A stretch of DNA of 64,000 nt from positions 1-64,000 of the forward strand of contig JAYTXL010000027.1 of the NCBI GenBank assembly GCA_043742955.1, written 5' to 3'. The position numbers and the translations under genes were made by a program. The notes beneath the pieces were generated by a model that ran no database searches, was not told the origin of the DNA, and saw nothing but the letters and a program-made list of their open reading frames with translations. This DNA is from JAYTXL01 sp043742955. Lineage in GTDB: Bacteria; Verrucomicrobiota; Verrucomicrobiia; Limisphaerales; JAYTXL01. Of the stretch, positions 19,904-28,236 are shown in pieces; positions within the stretch are counted from its first letter, which is position 1, and each line of letters begins with the position of its first letter.

Positions 19904-19933
19904 TTGAGTCGTGGTACTATTCGCCAATACAAT
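19904..19933 (+). promoter_or_regulatory. Possible sigma-70 promoter for the receiver-domain operon
   Basis: TTGAGT (19904-19909) and TACAAT (19928-19933) are spaced by 18 bases in the 126-base divergent region, about 75 bases before the ATG at 20008. They match the -35 and -10 consensus at 4 and 5 of 6 positions. The call rests on sequence pattern only; this phylum's promoters are poorly charted. Confidence 0.35.
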
Positions 19934-20007
19934 ATTTTGAGCGCTTGCCTTTTCTGGACTAAAACTATTTGATTGGCAAGGAAGAACAATTACGTTTCTG
20001 ACGAATT

Positions 20008-21084
20008 ATGTCTGGGCCCCACAAGCTATTGGTTTTGGACGATGAGCAGGACTTGCTGGAAATGTACCGCGAGATTCTTTCCCGTCTGCCGAGCCAACCC
20101 CAAATTCACACGGCCAACTCTGGGGCCCGGGCCCTGGCCTTGTTGGAATCCGAGCCATTTTCCCTGCTGCTGACCGATCTAAACATGCCCGGCATGGACG
20201 GTTTTCAGGTGCTCACCATCGCCCGACGTAAATATCCTTCCATGCGCACGGTGGTCATGACGGCGGTGGCGGACGACCAGTTTCGGGCGCGGGCCTATGC
20301 GATGGGCATCGACCTGTTTGTTTTGAAGCCGAAGTCCAGCCAGGAGATTGACCTGTTTGTGGACTGCATTGATTCCTTGCTGAACCGGGAACAGTTGGGC
20401 GGTTTCCGTGGTGTCCAGAGCAAGAGTTTGGTGGATATCATCCAGTTGGAATGTTTGTCGCAAGCCTCCTCCGTGCTCAAAATCACCAACGGCGCGGTGG
20501 AGGCAAAAATCTGGATTTTGAATGGCGAACTGATTGATGCCACGGTGGGCGAATCGATGGGGGAGGAGGCTTTCATGAAAATTCTTACCTGGAAGACGGG
20601 TAATTTTGAAAGCCTGCCGGCCGAACCTGGCCGTCCGCGCGCCATCATGAATTCGTACCAAGGCCTCCTGCTGGACTCGGCGCAAAGCATGGATGAGTCG
20701 GACGCCAAGGACAAACCCGGTGAGCCGATGCCGGAGGACGGCAACGCCGCCCCGGGCTCGCGGCTCGCCAAACTGGCCAGTTTTAGCGGGGTCGAGTTTG
20801 TCCTCAGCGTGGCCACCGCCGACAAGAAGAAATATGAGCAGTGGGGGGTGCAGGACGCCGACGCAGTCGCCGCCTGGACGCAGGCGACGGCGGCTAATTT
20901 TCGCGCGCTGGGGGAGCGGTTGAAAGCTGGACAATTGAACCAGATCGAAGCCCTTGGTTCCCAGCATCATCTCGCGCTGATCGCCCACCCGGAGAAGGAT
21001 TTGTGCGTTGGCTTTCAACGGGCGCTCACGCACAGTCAGGTGCAGGAAACAATGAAACATATTCAAACCAAATGGGTTTCCTAA
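20008..21084 (+). CDS. Response regulator: receiver + DUF4388 (PATAN) + roadblock-like domain
   Basis: Residues 1-125 are a CheY-like receiver with D11/D12, phospho-acceptor D57 in LLTDLNMPGMDG, the Thr in VVMTAV, and the conserved Lys in LFVLKPKS. Residues about 130-220 (SLVDIIQLECLSQASSVLKI, then WILNGELIDATVG) match the DUF4388/PATAN domain found in bacterial polarity and twitching regulators. The last 105 residues (SFSGVEFVLSVATADKK, ALGSQHHLALIAHPEKD) look like a roadblock/LC7 fold. No sensor kinase lies in the window. Divergent from the GTPase operon, it probably feeds a phosphorelay signal into it. Confidence 0.85.
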   Translation: MSGPHKLLVLDDEQDLLEMYREILSRLPSQPQIHTANSGARALALLESEPFSLLLTDLNMPGMDGFQVLTIARRKYPSMRTVVMTAVADDQFRARAYAMGIDLFVLKPKSSQEIDLFVDCIDSLLNREQLGGFRGVQSKSLVDIIQLECLSQASSVLKITNGAVEAKIWILNGELIDATVGESMGEEAFMKILTWKTGNFESLPAEPGRPRAIMNSYQGLLLDSAQSMDESDAKDKPGEPMPEDGNAAPGSRLAKLASFSGVEFVLSVATADKKKYEQWGVQDADAVAAWTQATAANFRALGERLKAGQLNQIEALGSQHHLALIAHPEKDLCVGFQRALTHSQVQETMKHIQTKWVS

Positions 21085-21365
21085 ATCTTTTTTCCAAACC
21101 GGTTGAAGCCGGCCTGGTCCGTTTGCCCAAAGGGAGCTTTACGGTTGATCCGACCGGAAGAATCCTTTCGCAGACATTGCCGCAGTCTTTTCCTGAGGCG
21201 CACGCGAAGGAAATCGGGCGGGTCGTGCTGACGACCTTCAAGTCGGCAAAGGAATTAAATCTGCCGTTGCGGGAAATCTTCATTCATTTCGCCGGATTAA
21301 AATTGACCGCGAAGGAATTGCGCGGCGGGGCGATGATTTTTCTTGCACCCCTTTCGGTCAAATGA
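21072..21365 (+). CDS. Short roadblock/LC7-like protein
   Basis: The ATG at 21072 lies inside the last codons of the receiver-protein gene, overlapping it by 13 bases, which indicates coupled translation. The 97-residue product has a roadblock-like pattern: a central strand and helix (DPTGRILSQTLPQSF, EIGRVVLTTFKSAKEL) and a closing LRGGAMIFLAPLSV resembling the family's final strands. It has no signal peptide and no metal or catalytic motif. Placement points to a partner of the neighbouring receiver and GTPase proteins. Upstream in-frame codons at 21003 read through the other gene and are unlikely as a start. Confidence 0.75.
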   Translation: MGFLNLFSKPVEAGLVRLPKGSFTVDPTGRILSQTLPQSFPEAHAKEIGRVVLTTFKSAKELNLPLREIFIHFAGLKLTAKELRGGAMIFLAPLSVK

Positions 21366-21400
21366 GATCAAGCCCCAGCCGAAGTTAATCAAATTTGCCT

Positions 21401-21805
21401 ATGGATAAAAAGACCCTGGATCAACTCGTGAGCCAATTGGAGAACTTCGTTGAGTGCTGGAAGCAGTTCAACAACTACGTGGCCATGGCGCGGACGAAGA
21501 AATTCACGCAGGACGATGAAATTCAGTTTCTGGAAATCAAGAGCGTGATTATCCAGGAGTTGGAAATGATTATTGGGGCCATTGAACAGGGCGGCCCCAA
21601 CAAGGATGAAATTCACGCGCTCATTTGCGCCGCGCCGTCCATTCGCTACGTGAGCGAGCTTCAGGAGGGTTCGGTGCGTGCCATCGAGACGAACTGGCAC
21701 AAAGTTTTTCTCGGCATCCAGGCGTTGGTGGGCCAGCTCAAGGTCGCCCAAAAAAATGCCGCCGGAGAGTCGATCTGGAGTTCCATGTTCGGCCGGAAGA
21801 AGTAG
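21401..21805 (+). CDS. All-helical hypothetical protein of the GTPase cluster
   Basis: The 134-residue product (MDKKTLDQLVSQLENFVE start) is predicted to be nearly all helical, with long amphipathic stretches such as EIQFLEIKSVIIQELEMI and NWHKVFLGIQALVGQLKVAQ. It has no Cys, no signal peptide and no recognisable motif, and I do not know its family. It follows the short roadblock protein gene by 35 bases on the same strand and closes the operon before the convergent ExbD gene. By position it is likely an adaptor or effector of the receiver/GTPase system. Confidence 0.7.
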   Translation: MDKKTLDQLVSQLENFVECWKQFNNYVAMARTKKFTQDDEIQFLEIKSVIIQELEMIIGAIEQGGPNKDEIHALICAAPSIRYVSELQEGSVRAIETNWHKVFLGIQALVGQLKVAQKNAAGESIWSSMFGRKK

Positions 21806-21867
21806 GCCCGGGTCCGCTCCGCGGGCGAAGGTTCTGCGGCGCGCGACCCGGCTGGTATGCGTCGTCT

Positions 21868-22287
21868 TTAGGGTGGGGCTTGCTTCGTGTAGATGCTCAA
21901 CGACTTGATTTGTGCCGCTTGGGCCGCGTCACGCACTTCCAACAACTTTCCCACGGGCGCATCCTTGTCCGCCCGGATCGCCAGCGTGAGTTTGGGGTTT
22001 TTGACGGAGCGCGCCGTCAGTTCACGCTGCAATTTATCCGCCGTGATGGGTACAGAATCCAAATATATATATGGCGACTGCTTGTTAATCGTCACTTGAA
22101 TGGTGACGTTGTCACTGGCGCCGGCCTTCGGCGCCTGTTTGGATTCCGGCAGCGCGATCTTCACTGCGGGGGATTGCTTGAAAGTGGTGGTTACCATCAG
22201 GAAAATCAACACGACGATCAGCACATCGATGAGCGACACGATGATGACCGCGGGCGGATGCCGCCGTTTGCGGGTCGCGAATTGCAT
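21868..22287 (-). CDS. exbD: ExbD/TolR-family proton-channel subunit
   Basis: The 139-residue protein has the family layout: a short basic cytoplasmic tail, one helix (VIIVSLIDVLIVVLIFLMV near residues 14-32) containing the functionally required Asp, and a periplasmic domain with NVTIQVTINKQ and LTLAIRADKDAPVGKL. ExbD/TolR proteins work with an ExbB/TolQ pentamer to turn the proton gradient into movement of a periplasmic partner. The stop lies 62 bases from the convergent helical protein gene. The ExbB-type gene ends two bases upstream and a TonB-like gene is next, forming a complete set. Confidence 0.9.
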   Translation of the reverse strand: MQFATRKRRHPPAVIIVSLIDVLIVVLIFLMVTTTFKQSPAVKIALPESKQAPKAGASDNVTIQVTINKQSPYIYLDSVPITADKLQRELTARSVKNPKLTLAIRADKDAPVGKLLEVRDAAQAAQIKSLSIYTKQAPP

Positions 22288-22289
22288 GG

Positions 22290-22886
22290 TTAAGGCTTCC
22301 CGTTGTTGCGGTAGTGCTGCTGGAGGAATTCGTCGCAGACGGTCGCCATCTCGACGGCCAACGTCTCCACTTTCTTGCTGTAATAACTCCAGGCGACCAG
22401 CGAGGGGATCGCCGTCAGCAAGCCGAGCAGGGTGGCGTTCAAGGCCAGCGCGATGCCCTTGGAGAGCGCGGCGTTGTCCCCCAGGCCACTCTCGCCCAGG
22501 CTGGCGAATAAGGAAATCAAACCATAAATGGTCCCCACCAGGCCGAGCAGCGGGGCCACACCAATGACAATTTCCAGTACCACCAGGCCCCGATCCAGCA
22601 GATCCACTTCATGCCGCGCCCGCGTTTGCAGGGAATCAACATTCTCTGCCTTGGGCCAGTCCCGGTGTTCGACCGCCGCCAAAAGCAGCCGGCTTAAGGG
22701 CGATGGATTCTGTTCGCAGATGCGTCGCAGCATGGGTACCTCCGCTTCCGTCCGGCAATTCTCCACGGCCTCCTCCACACTCTCTGGCACGACCTTGCTC
22801 CGGCGCAAGGCCAGGCCGCGTTCAACGATAAAGGTCAGGCCGATGATCGAGGCCAGCACCAGCAGACCGATGATTAATTGTTCCAT
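22290..22886 (-). CDS. exbB: ExbB/TolQ/MotA-family proton-channel subunit
   Basis: The ATG at 22886 gives a 198-residue protein with three helices: LIIGLLVLASIIGLTFIVE at the N-terminus, VVLEIVIGVAPLLGLVGTIY, and a third at LALNATLLGLLTAIPSLVAW. The APLLGLVGTIYGLI motif is diagnostic of the ExbB/TolQ/MotA proton-channel family. It builds the inner-membrane pentamer around the ExbD helix. An in-frame extension to 22949 lacks family character. About 130 bases without a gene separate it from the TonB-like gene upstream on this strand. Confidence 0.92.
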   Translation of the reverse strand: MEQLIIGLLVLASIIGLTFIVERGLALRRSKVVPESVEEAVENCRTEAEVPMLRRICEQNPSPLSRLLLAAVEHRDWPKAENVDSLQTRARHEVDLLDRGLVVLEIVIGVAPLLGLVGTIYGLISLFASLGESGLGDNAALSKGIALALNATLLGLLTAIPSLVAWSYYSKKVETLAVEMATVCDEFLQQHYRNNGKP

Positions 22887-23015
22887 TAGATTTAAGAGTT
22901 TCCCCAGTTGGCGCGGCGGAATTCCCTGGCGGAATCGGGCCCCGGACAAAACGAGGTGCGATTCAATCGTGGTTTCAACTGCGAACGCAAGCTTGAATCG
23001 CTTTTTACCAGCCAG

Positions 23016-24065
23016 CTAATTGTAATAGAAAGTAAACCGCACTTCGCGAAAGTCCGCGCCGACCAGACGGCGCATGTCGCTGGGCCACGGTTCGTATTTG
23101 GCGGGATCCAGCACTGCCCGCTGACAAAACAGACTGTACAATTCACCCACCTCGTTCTCGACCACGTGCATCTCCGAAACCCGTCCGTCCGGATGCATGC
23201 GGAATTCCAGGACCACTTTGCCCTGGGGGTTGGCACGTTCACCGATCAATTCATACCAATGTTGTTGAATGGCGTGAATAATTTTTGCGTCGTACGCGCC
23301 GAAGGGAGTGGCCCGCACATCCAGGGAGGATGAATCCAGCCGCAGATTCTTCACCCCGCCATCCATTTTCATTCTTTCGCCGACCAAACCGCTGTTTTGC
23401 AGACGCGCCTTCGCCTCCGCCAGGGTCCGTGGTTTGGGTAATGCTTTTTCCATCGCCTCACCCGCCTTGCTGTCGGCCTTGCCGACGCTCGGTTTGAGGG
23501 TGTCCACCGGCTTGGCCATGGCGAGATCGCCCGGTTTCAGGCTCTCCTTCGGTTTGGGCGGCGTTTCCTTTTTTTCAGGCTGTGGTTGCGTTTCCACTTT
23601 GGAAGCGGGCGCTGGCTGCAAGGGCTGGGGCTGGGGGCGGAGCACCTCCACGGTCTTGATGATCTTTTCCTGTTTGCCTTCGATCTTGGGTTGGTCGGTG
23701 TCCCGCCGGGTGTCGGGATTGGCGGCGACGGAGTTGGCGGCGGAATAGTATTTCGCAGCCTTCGGCGGGGCGGGCGAAACCTGGGTTGGATCTACCTCCA
23801 CGAACAACAGGGGGATTTCGGGCTGGAGGGGCGACGGCGCTTTCTTGGTTTGGACGGCAGGCGTTGCCATGGCCTTGGTAAGCGGTTGGGTTAGCTGCAG
23901 GAACTTTAACCACGCGGGTGGTGGCAAACGGTCCCAGCCCATCTTCTTGCGCACCTGTAATCCACCCCATAAGGCCAGGTGGAACGCCAGCGAAAAGACA
24001 AGCGCCGCCGCGAGGCGGTTGCTCGCCAGCTGCCGTCGCCATTCGTTTGATTGAAAACCGACCAT
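23016..24065 (-). CDS. TonB-like energy transducer
   Basis: The 349-residue protein has a single N-terminal membrane anchor (LAAALVFSLAFHLALWGGL near residues 18-36). A long Pro/Lys/Gln-rich spacer (residues 60-230, typical for spanning the periplasm) and a C-terminal TonB-type domain follow (RATPFGAYDAKIIHAIQQHW, then GKVVLEFRMHPDGRVSEMHV). The His in the anchor helix, as in TonB SxxxH, may contact the ExbBD channel. With the two genes downstream it forms an ExbB-ExbD-TonB-like set that energises outer-membrane transport or, less likely, motility. No TonB-dependent receptor gene lies in the window. Confidence 0.85.
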   Translation of the reverse strand: MVGFQSNEWRRQLASNRLAAALVFSLAFHLALWGGLQVRKKMGWDRLPPPAWLKFLQLTQPLTKAMATPAVQTKKAPSPLQPEIPLLFVEVDPTQVSPAPPKAAKYYSAANSVAANPDTRRDTDQPKIEGKQEKIIKTVEVLRPQPQPLQPAPASKVETQPQPEKKETPPKPKESLKPGDLAMAKPVDTLKPSVGKADSKAGEAMEKALPKPRTLAEAKARLQNSGLVGERMKMDGGVKNLRLDSSSLDVRATPFGAYDAKIIHAIQQHWYELIGERANPQGKVVLEFRMHPDGRVSEMHVVENEVGELYSLFCQRAVLDPAKYEPWPSDMRRLVGADFREVRFTFYYN

Positions 24066-24407
24066 GCTTCAGAAGTTTGCCGGAGCTGACGCCATGGGGC
24101 AACAGTTGATTCAAACCCAGTTGTGCGACTTTGTCAGCGGGGAGACTTTTGGCCTGGCCGATCCCGACGCGACGGTTGATGTGCGGACCGACGTGGCACT
24201 GCAGTCGATCGTACCGTTGCATCAATATTCTGGCAGCTGGTAGCCGCAATCTTCAGTTGCGCGAGCGTGCGAAAGATCAAGGCCCGGGTGCGGCGGGTTG
24301 GGGGGCGGGGACGCAGCCTCAAGGCGTGCGGCTACGGGAAGTTGATGTCGGGAAATGGATTGGGGACAGAATTGGTTCGGCAAACGCCGTTGATTCTGTA
24401 GATTCCA
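24066..24407. other. 342-base interval without a convincing gene
   Basis: The interval separates the divergent TonB-like and CobW-like genes. It contains one 59-codon ATG frame (24064-24243) I could not support, and a palindromic repeat at 24240-24334. The last 70 bases before the CobW-like start presumably hold its promoter, but no clear -35/-10 pair stands out. Confidence 0.5.
24240..24334. repeat. Palindromic repeat with TAGCCGC ends
   Basis: GTAGCCGCA (24240-24248) and TGCGGCTAC (24326-24334) are perfect 9-base inverted ends of a 95-base element. Its left part (TAGCCGC, then CTTCAGTTG) resembles the element between nuoB and nuoC at 29819-29893 (TAGCCGC, then CTTCAGGTTG). The two are therefore probably members of one dispersed family. 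Confidence 0.6.
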
Positions 24408-25460
24408 ATGCGCATGACATACCAAGACCATATTCCCGTAACGGTGCTGACTGGCTTCCTCGGTGCCGGCAAGACGACGTTGCTGAACGATTTGCTGACG
24501 CAACGGCACGGGCACAAGTGCGCGATCATCATCAACGAATTTGGAGCGATCAGCATCGACAACCAGTTGGTCGTGGGCGCGGACGAGGAGATCGTGGAAC
24601 TCAACAACGGCTGTCTTTGTTGCCGGGTGCGCGGCGACCTGGTCAAAAGCCTGGCGAACTTGTTTCAGAAGCGGAAGCGCTTCGACTACGTGTTGATTGA
24701 AACCACGGGCTTGGCGGATCCCGGGCCCATTGCCTATACGTTTCGGATGTCCGAGTTGGCGACGAAACTGCGGCTCGACGCCATCGTGACCGTCGCGGAC
24801 GCCAAGCATTTGGAGCAGGAGCTGGGGGCGGCGCCCGAGGCGACCTCGCAAATTGGTTTTGCCGACGTGATCCTGCTGAACAAGACCGATCTGGTATCGC
24901 CCGCCGACCTGGAGCGGGTGGAGGCGCGGATTCGGCGGCTGAATCCGCTGGCGAAAATACATCGCACCCGGAACTCAAAAATAGACTACCAAAAAATATT
25001 CAACCTCAAGGCCCGCGACTTGAAGGCGCCGTTTTCAATGGCTGCGGCGGCGCAACCGGCGGACCAGCTCACGTTGGAGGTGTCGTCGGGCGGTCAGGAA
25101 CACGCGGCCGGGCTGGATCATGGCCTGCAGCCTGGCGAAGCCCACGCACATGCTCACAATGAGAGCGTGGGTTCCTTTTCTTTTTGCGAGGAGCGCCCGT
25201 TGGATTTGAAGAAAGCGGAAGCCTGGCTGGGGGCACTGCGGAATGCACACGGCGGTGACATTTACCGGAGCAAAGGCATTTTGCACATTCAGGGCGAGCC
25301 CAAGCGCGTTGTGTTCCAAGGGGTGCAGATGATGTTCGACGCGCAGCCCGAACGCTTTTGGAACCCGGGCGAAAAACGGCAGAGCCAGTTGGTTTTTATT
25401 GGCAAAGAACTGGACGAGACGAAGATCAAGGCGGGATTTGCCGCATGCCTGGCTCCTTGA
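24408..25460 (+). CDS. CobW/COG0523-family metal-chaperone GTPase
   Basis: The 350-residue protein has P-loop GFLGAGKTT at residues 16-24, the metal-binding CxCC motif (C69, C71, C72 in GCLCC), the switch ETTGLADP, and guanine-recognition NKTD. The C-terminal CobW_C domain (ERPLDLKKAEAWL, then DIYRSKGILHI) is complete. A His-rich loop (EAHAHAHNE) before it is common in zinc-handling members. These GTPases deliver Zn, Co or other metals to target enzymes. The zinc-ribbon gene that follows after 34 bases and the superoxide dismutase gene next to it suggest a small metal-supply island. Confidence 0.92.
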   Translation: MRMTYQDHIPVTVLTGFLGAGKTTLLNDLLTQRHGHKCAIIINEFGAISIDNQLVVGADEEIVELNNGCLCCRVRGDLVKSLANLFQKRKRFDYVLIETTGLADPGPIAYTFRMSELATKLRLDAIVTVADAKHLEQELGAAPEATSQIGFADVILLNKTDLVSPADLERVEARIRRLNPLAKIHRTRNSKIDYQKIFNLKARDLKAPFSMAAAAQPADQLTLEVSSGGQEHAAGLDHGLQPGEAHAHAHNESVGSFSFCEERPLDLKKAEAWLGALRNAHGGDIYRSKGILHIQGEPKRVVFQGVQMMFDAQPERFWNPGEKRQSQLVFIGKELDETKIKAGFAACLAP

Positions 25461-25494
25461 CATTGGAGCGTGCAAGCTAAACTTTGAACCTGAT

Positions 25495-25740
25495 ATGCCG
25501 CTTTACGAATACGAATTGTGCGAAGGCAGCTGCGCCGCCTGCGGGGGTAAGTTCACCCTGCGCCGCCCGCTCACGGCCGCGCCGCTGACCAAATGTCCGG
25601 CGTGCAAGAAGCCGGTCCGCAAGTTGATCTCGGGGTTCAGCTCGCCGATGAAATTGAAGCCGTTGTCCGTCTCCGATGCCAAGAAAGCCGGCTTCAGCAT
25701 CTACAAGAAGCTCGGCAAGGGCGAATACGAGCGACAGTAA
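25495..25740 (+). CDS. FmdB-type small zinc-ribbon protein
   Basis: The ATG at 25495 gives an 81-residue protein beginning MPLYEYELCEGSC, close to the MP.YEY..C start of the FmdB family. It carries two CxxC knuckles (CAAC and CPAC) that should bind one zinc. The tail (MKLKPLSVSDAKKAGFSIYK) is short and basic. FmdB-like proteins are putative regulators of unknown mechanism. It follows the CobW-like gene by 34 bases and is probably co-transcribed. A CTCCCC/GGGGAG hairpin lies a few bases after the stop but lacks a T run. Confidence 0.8.
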   Translation: MPLYEYELCEGSCAACGGKFTLRRPLTAAPLTKCPACKKPVRKLISGFSSPMKLKPLSVSDAKKAGFSIYKKLGKGEYERQ

Positions 25741-25795
25741 CACGCCTCCCCAGACCGGGGAGTGCCATTTGACTCCGGGCTATTTAAATAACCGC

Positions 25796-25823
25796 TTGCG
25801 CTCGGGCAGTGGTATTTTATAGT
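25796..25823 (+). promoter_or_regulatory. Possible promoter of the superoxide dismutase gene
   Basis: TTGCGC (25796-25801) and TATAGT (25818-25823) are 16 bases apart and 60 bases before the dismutase ATG. The -10 matches consensus at 5 of 6 positions and the -35 at only 3, so this is a weak call made because the local sequence is AT-rich between two GC-rich genes. Confidence 0.35.
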
Positions 25824-25882
25824 CATTCGCCAGTCGAACTTAACGCGGATCGAATTAATCAACAACAAACCCACGACCCACT

Positions 25883-26497
25883 ATGGCTTACCAATACGTC
25901 AACAAACAGGAAGCGCTGCTTGCGAAGGTGAAAGGCAAGACCGGAAAAATTTCGGATAAAACGCACGAGGAACACCTCAAGCTTTACACCGGCTACGTCA
26001 ACAAGACCAACGCCATCCTGAAGGAGTTGGAAACTTTGTCGGCAATTCTTGACCCGGCCAACCCGGCACACGCCAACCAGATTTACAGTGAAATCCGCTC
26101 GCGCAAAGTGGACTACTCCTTTGCCCTGGGCGGGATCATCAACCATGAGATTTATTTCAATAATCTCGGGGGCAAAGGCGGTCCGGCCACGGGCAAGGTC
26201 GCGGAGCTCATTGAGAAGAGCTTCGGCAGTTTCGAGGCCTACAAAAAGGATTTGAAAGCGACGGCGATTGCGGCCCGCGGCTGGGTGTGGACCGGTTACG
26301 ACGCCACCACCGGGTTGCTGTTTAATTATCTGGGTGATGCGCAGAACACTTTCCCGATCTGGGGGGTGAAGCCGATTCTGGCGCTCGACACCTATGAGCA
26401 TGCCTACTACGCGGACTTCTTCACTGCCCGCGGCGCGTATGTGGACGAGTTCATGAACTTCATCGATTGGGATGTGGTAAACGCCAACCTGGGATAG
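25883..26497 (+). CDS. Iron/manganese superoxide dismutase
   Basis: The 204-residue protein has the Fe/Mn dismutase landmarks: second ligand H88 in IINHEIYFNNLGG, the G..GxGW-like stretch AARGWVWTGYD, and D169/H173 in LDTYEHAYYADF. The first ligand should be H31 in THEEHLKLYTGYV; the second His usually found in that helix is missing, as in some divergent members. It has no signal peptide, so it removes superoxide in the cytosol. Metal preference cannot be read safely from the sequence. The neighbouring CobW-like and zinc-ribbon genes may help with metal supply. Confidence 0.92.
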   Translation: MAYQYVNKQEALLAKVKGKTGKISDKTHEEHLKLYTGYVNKTNAILKELETLSAILDPANPAHANQIYSEIRSRKVDYSFALGGIINHEIYFNNLGGKGGPATGKVAELIEKSFGSFEAYKKDLKATAIAARGWVWTGYDATTGLLFNYLGDAQNTFPIWGVKPILALDTYEHAYYADFFTARGAYVDEFMNFIDWDVVNANLG

Positions 26498-26618
26498 GTA
26501 ATCTTTGCCGGAACGCAACCGCGCGACTCCCACCGGGGCGCAGGGCGCGTCTGGGGCGCACGGGCAGGGTTCATTTTACTTGCGCTGATCAAGGCGCAAA
26601 ATAATCATTGCCGACGTC

Positions 26619-28193
26619 ATGCCTGCCCAACCAAACCGGTGGTTATTAGCGGTTCAGTGCACGGGGGCGATTGCCTGCCTGGGGTTCGCCCTGGCGGACA
26701 GCGCAAGGGCGCAAACGCGCCCACCGGCGGGGGGCACCACCGGCGCGGCCAACCTGAAACTGCCGGAAATCCCCAACACCAAACATCGCAACGTCATTTT
26801 CATTCTCGCGGACGATCATCGCTTCGATGCGCTGGGTTTTCTGGGTCATCCGTTTTTGCAGACGCCTAATCTCGACATGCTCGCCCGCAATGGTGCGCAT
26901 CTGAAGAACGCCTTCGTCACCACCTCGCTCTGCTCGCCCAGCCGCGCTTCGATTCTGACCGGATTGTATGCCCACAAACATCGCGTGGTAGACAACAACA
27001 ATCCGGTGCGGGCCGAGCTGGTTTTCTTTCCGCAATACCTGCAGCAGGCGGGCTACGAGACGGCGTTCTTTGGCAAATGGCACATGGGTGGCGATAGCGA
27101 TGAGCAACAGCGCGGCTTCAATCATTGGGTGGGATTCAAAGGGCAGGGGAGTTACCTGCCCGGCAAGCAACTGATTAACGTGAATGGAAAACGGGTGCCC
27201 CAGAAGGGGTACATTACCGATGAGCTGACCGATTACGCGCTGGATTGGTTGAACGCCCGGAATCCCAACAAGCCGTTTCTGTTGTATCTTTCGCACAAGG
27301 CCGTGCACGCCGAATTTATTCCCGCTGACCGCCACAAGGGCCGTTACAAAGACAAGCCGTACGTCCCGCCCCGGACGCAGGCGAACCTCCCGGAGAACTA
27401 CGAGGGCAAGCCGATGTGGGTTAAGAATCAGCGTAACAGCTGGCACGGCGTGGATTATCCGTATCACGGCACCCTCGATGGCGTGGAGCAGTTTTACAAA
27501 CGCTATTGCGAAACATTACTAGCGGTGGATGAGAGTCTGGGGCGCGTGATTGATTATCTAAAGGCTCAAAATCTTTTGGAATCGACCCTCCTGATCTACA
27601 TGGGCGACAACGGATTCATGTTTGGTGAACATGGCTTGATCGACAAACGGGTGGCGTATGAGGAATCCATGCGCGTGCCCCTCCTGATGCATTGCCCCGA
27701 GCTCATACCGGGTGGGGTGGAAGTCTCCCAGTTGGTCGCGAACATTGACATCGCCCCTACCATTCTGGATGCGGCAGGGTTGAAGGCGCCGGCGCACCTG
27801 GATGGGCGGAGCTTTTTGGCGCTCGCGCAGCGCCTGAACATTCCCTGGCGGGACGCCTTGCTTTACGAATATTATTGGGAGCGAAACTTTCCCCAGACGC
27901 CGACGATGCATGCGGTGCGGGGCGACCGCTACAAGTACATTCGCTATCAGGGTTTGTGGGACATCGACGAGTTCTACGATTTACAAAACGATCCGCAGGA
28001 GACCCGGAACCTGATTCGCAGCACGCAGCATCAACAGCTCATCAAGCAGTTTAACACGATCCTTTTCAACGGCCTGGCCGCCACCGATGGCATGCAGATT
28101 CCGCTGCTGCCGGATGCCGGCGGGCAATCCAATTTGCGCAGCCCGAACGGCGCGCCACCCGCACCGTTTCCGCCGCACTTCCTGGGTAAATAA
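26619..28193 (+). CDS. Secreted arylsulfatase (FGly-type sulfatase) B
   Basis: The 524-residue protein has a signal peptide (hydrophobic core near residues 9-26, cleavage probably after ARA) and a complete sulfatase core: NVIFILADDHR near residues 58-68, signature CSPSR with Cys105 for formylglycine conversion, FFGKWHMGG, and YMGDNGFMFGEHGLIDKR. The C-terminal part (YYWERNFPQTPTMHAVRG, then FYDLQNDPQETRNL) is that of the arylsulfatase A type. It is a distinct subfamily from the sulfatase at 4848-6302. No sulfatase maturase gene is present in the window. Confidence 0.9.
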   Translation: MPAQPNRWLLAVQCTGAIACLGFALADSARAQTRPPAGGTTGAANLKLPEIPNTKHRNVIFILADDHRFDALGFLGHPFLQTPNLDMLARNGAHLKNAFVTTSLCSPSRASILTGLYAHKHRVVDNNNPVRAELVFFPQYLQQAGYETAFFGKWHMGGDSDEQQRGFNHWVGFKGQGSYLPGKQLINVNGKRVPQKGYITDELTDYALDWLNARNPNKPFLLYLSHKAVHAEFIPADRHKGRYKDKPYVPPRTQANLPENYEGKPMWVKNQRNSWHGVDYPYHGTLDGVEQFYKRYCETLLAVDESLGRVIDYLKAQNLLESTLLIYMGDNGFMFGEHGLIDKRVAYEESMRVPLLMHCPELIPGGVEVSQLVANIDIAPTILDAAGLKAPAHLDGRSFLALAQRLNIPWRDALLYEYYWERNFPQTPTMHAVRGDRYKYIRYQGLWDIDEFYDLQNDPQETRNLIRSTQHQQLIKQFNTILFNGLAATDGMQIPLLPDAGGQSNLRSPNGAPPAPFPPHFLGK

Positions 28194-28236
28194 CCGCGAC
28201 CGCCGTGCTGTTCACCGGCTTGCTTTCCGGCTGGAT

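Noticed and set aside
24064..24243. 59-codon ATG frame divergent from the TonB-like gene
   Set aside because: The start overlaps the TonB-like start codon, there is no ribosome site, the sequence matches nothing I know, and it ends at the first base of a palindromic repeat.
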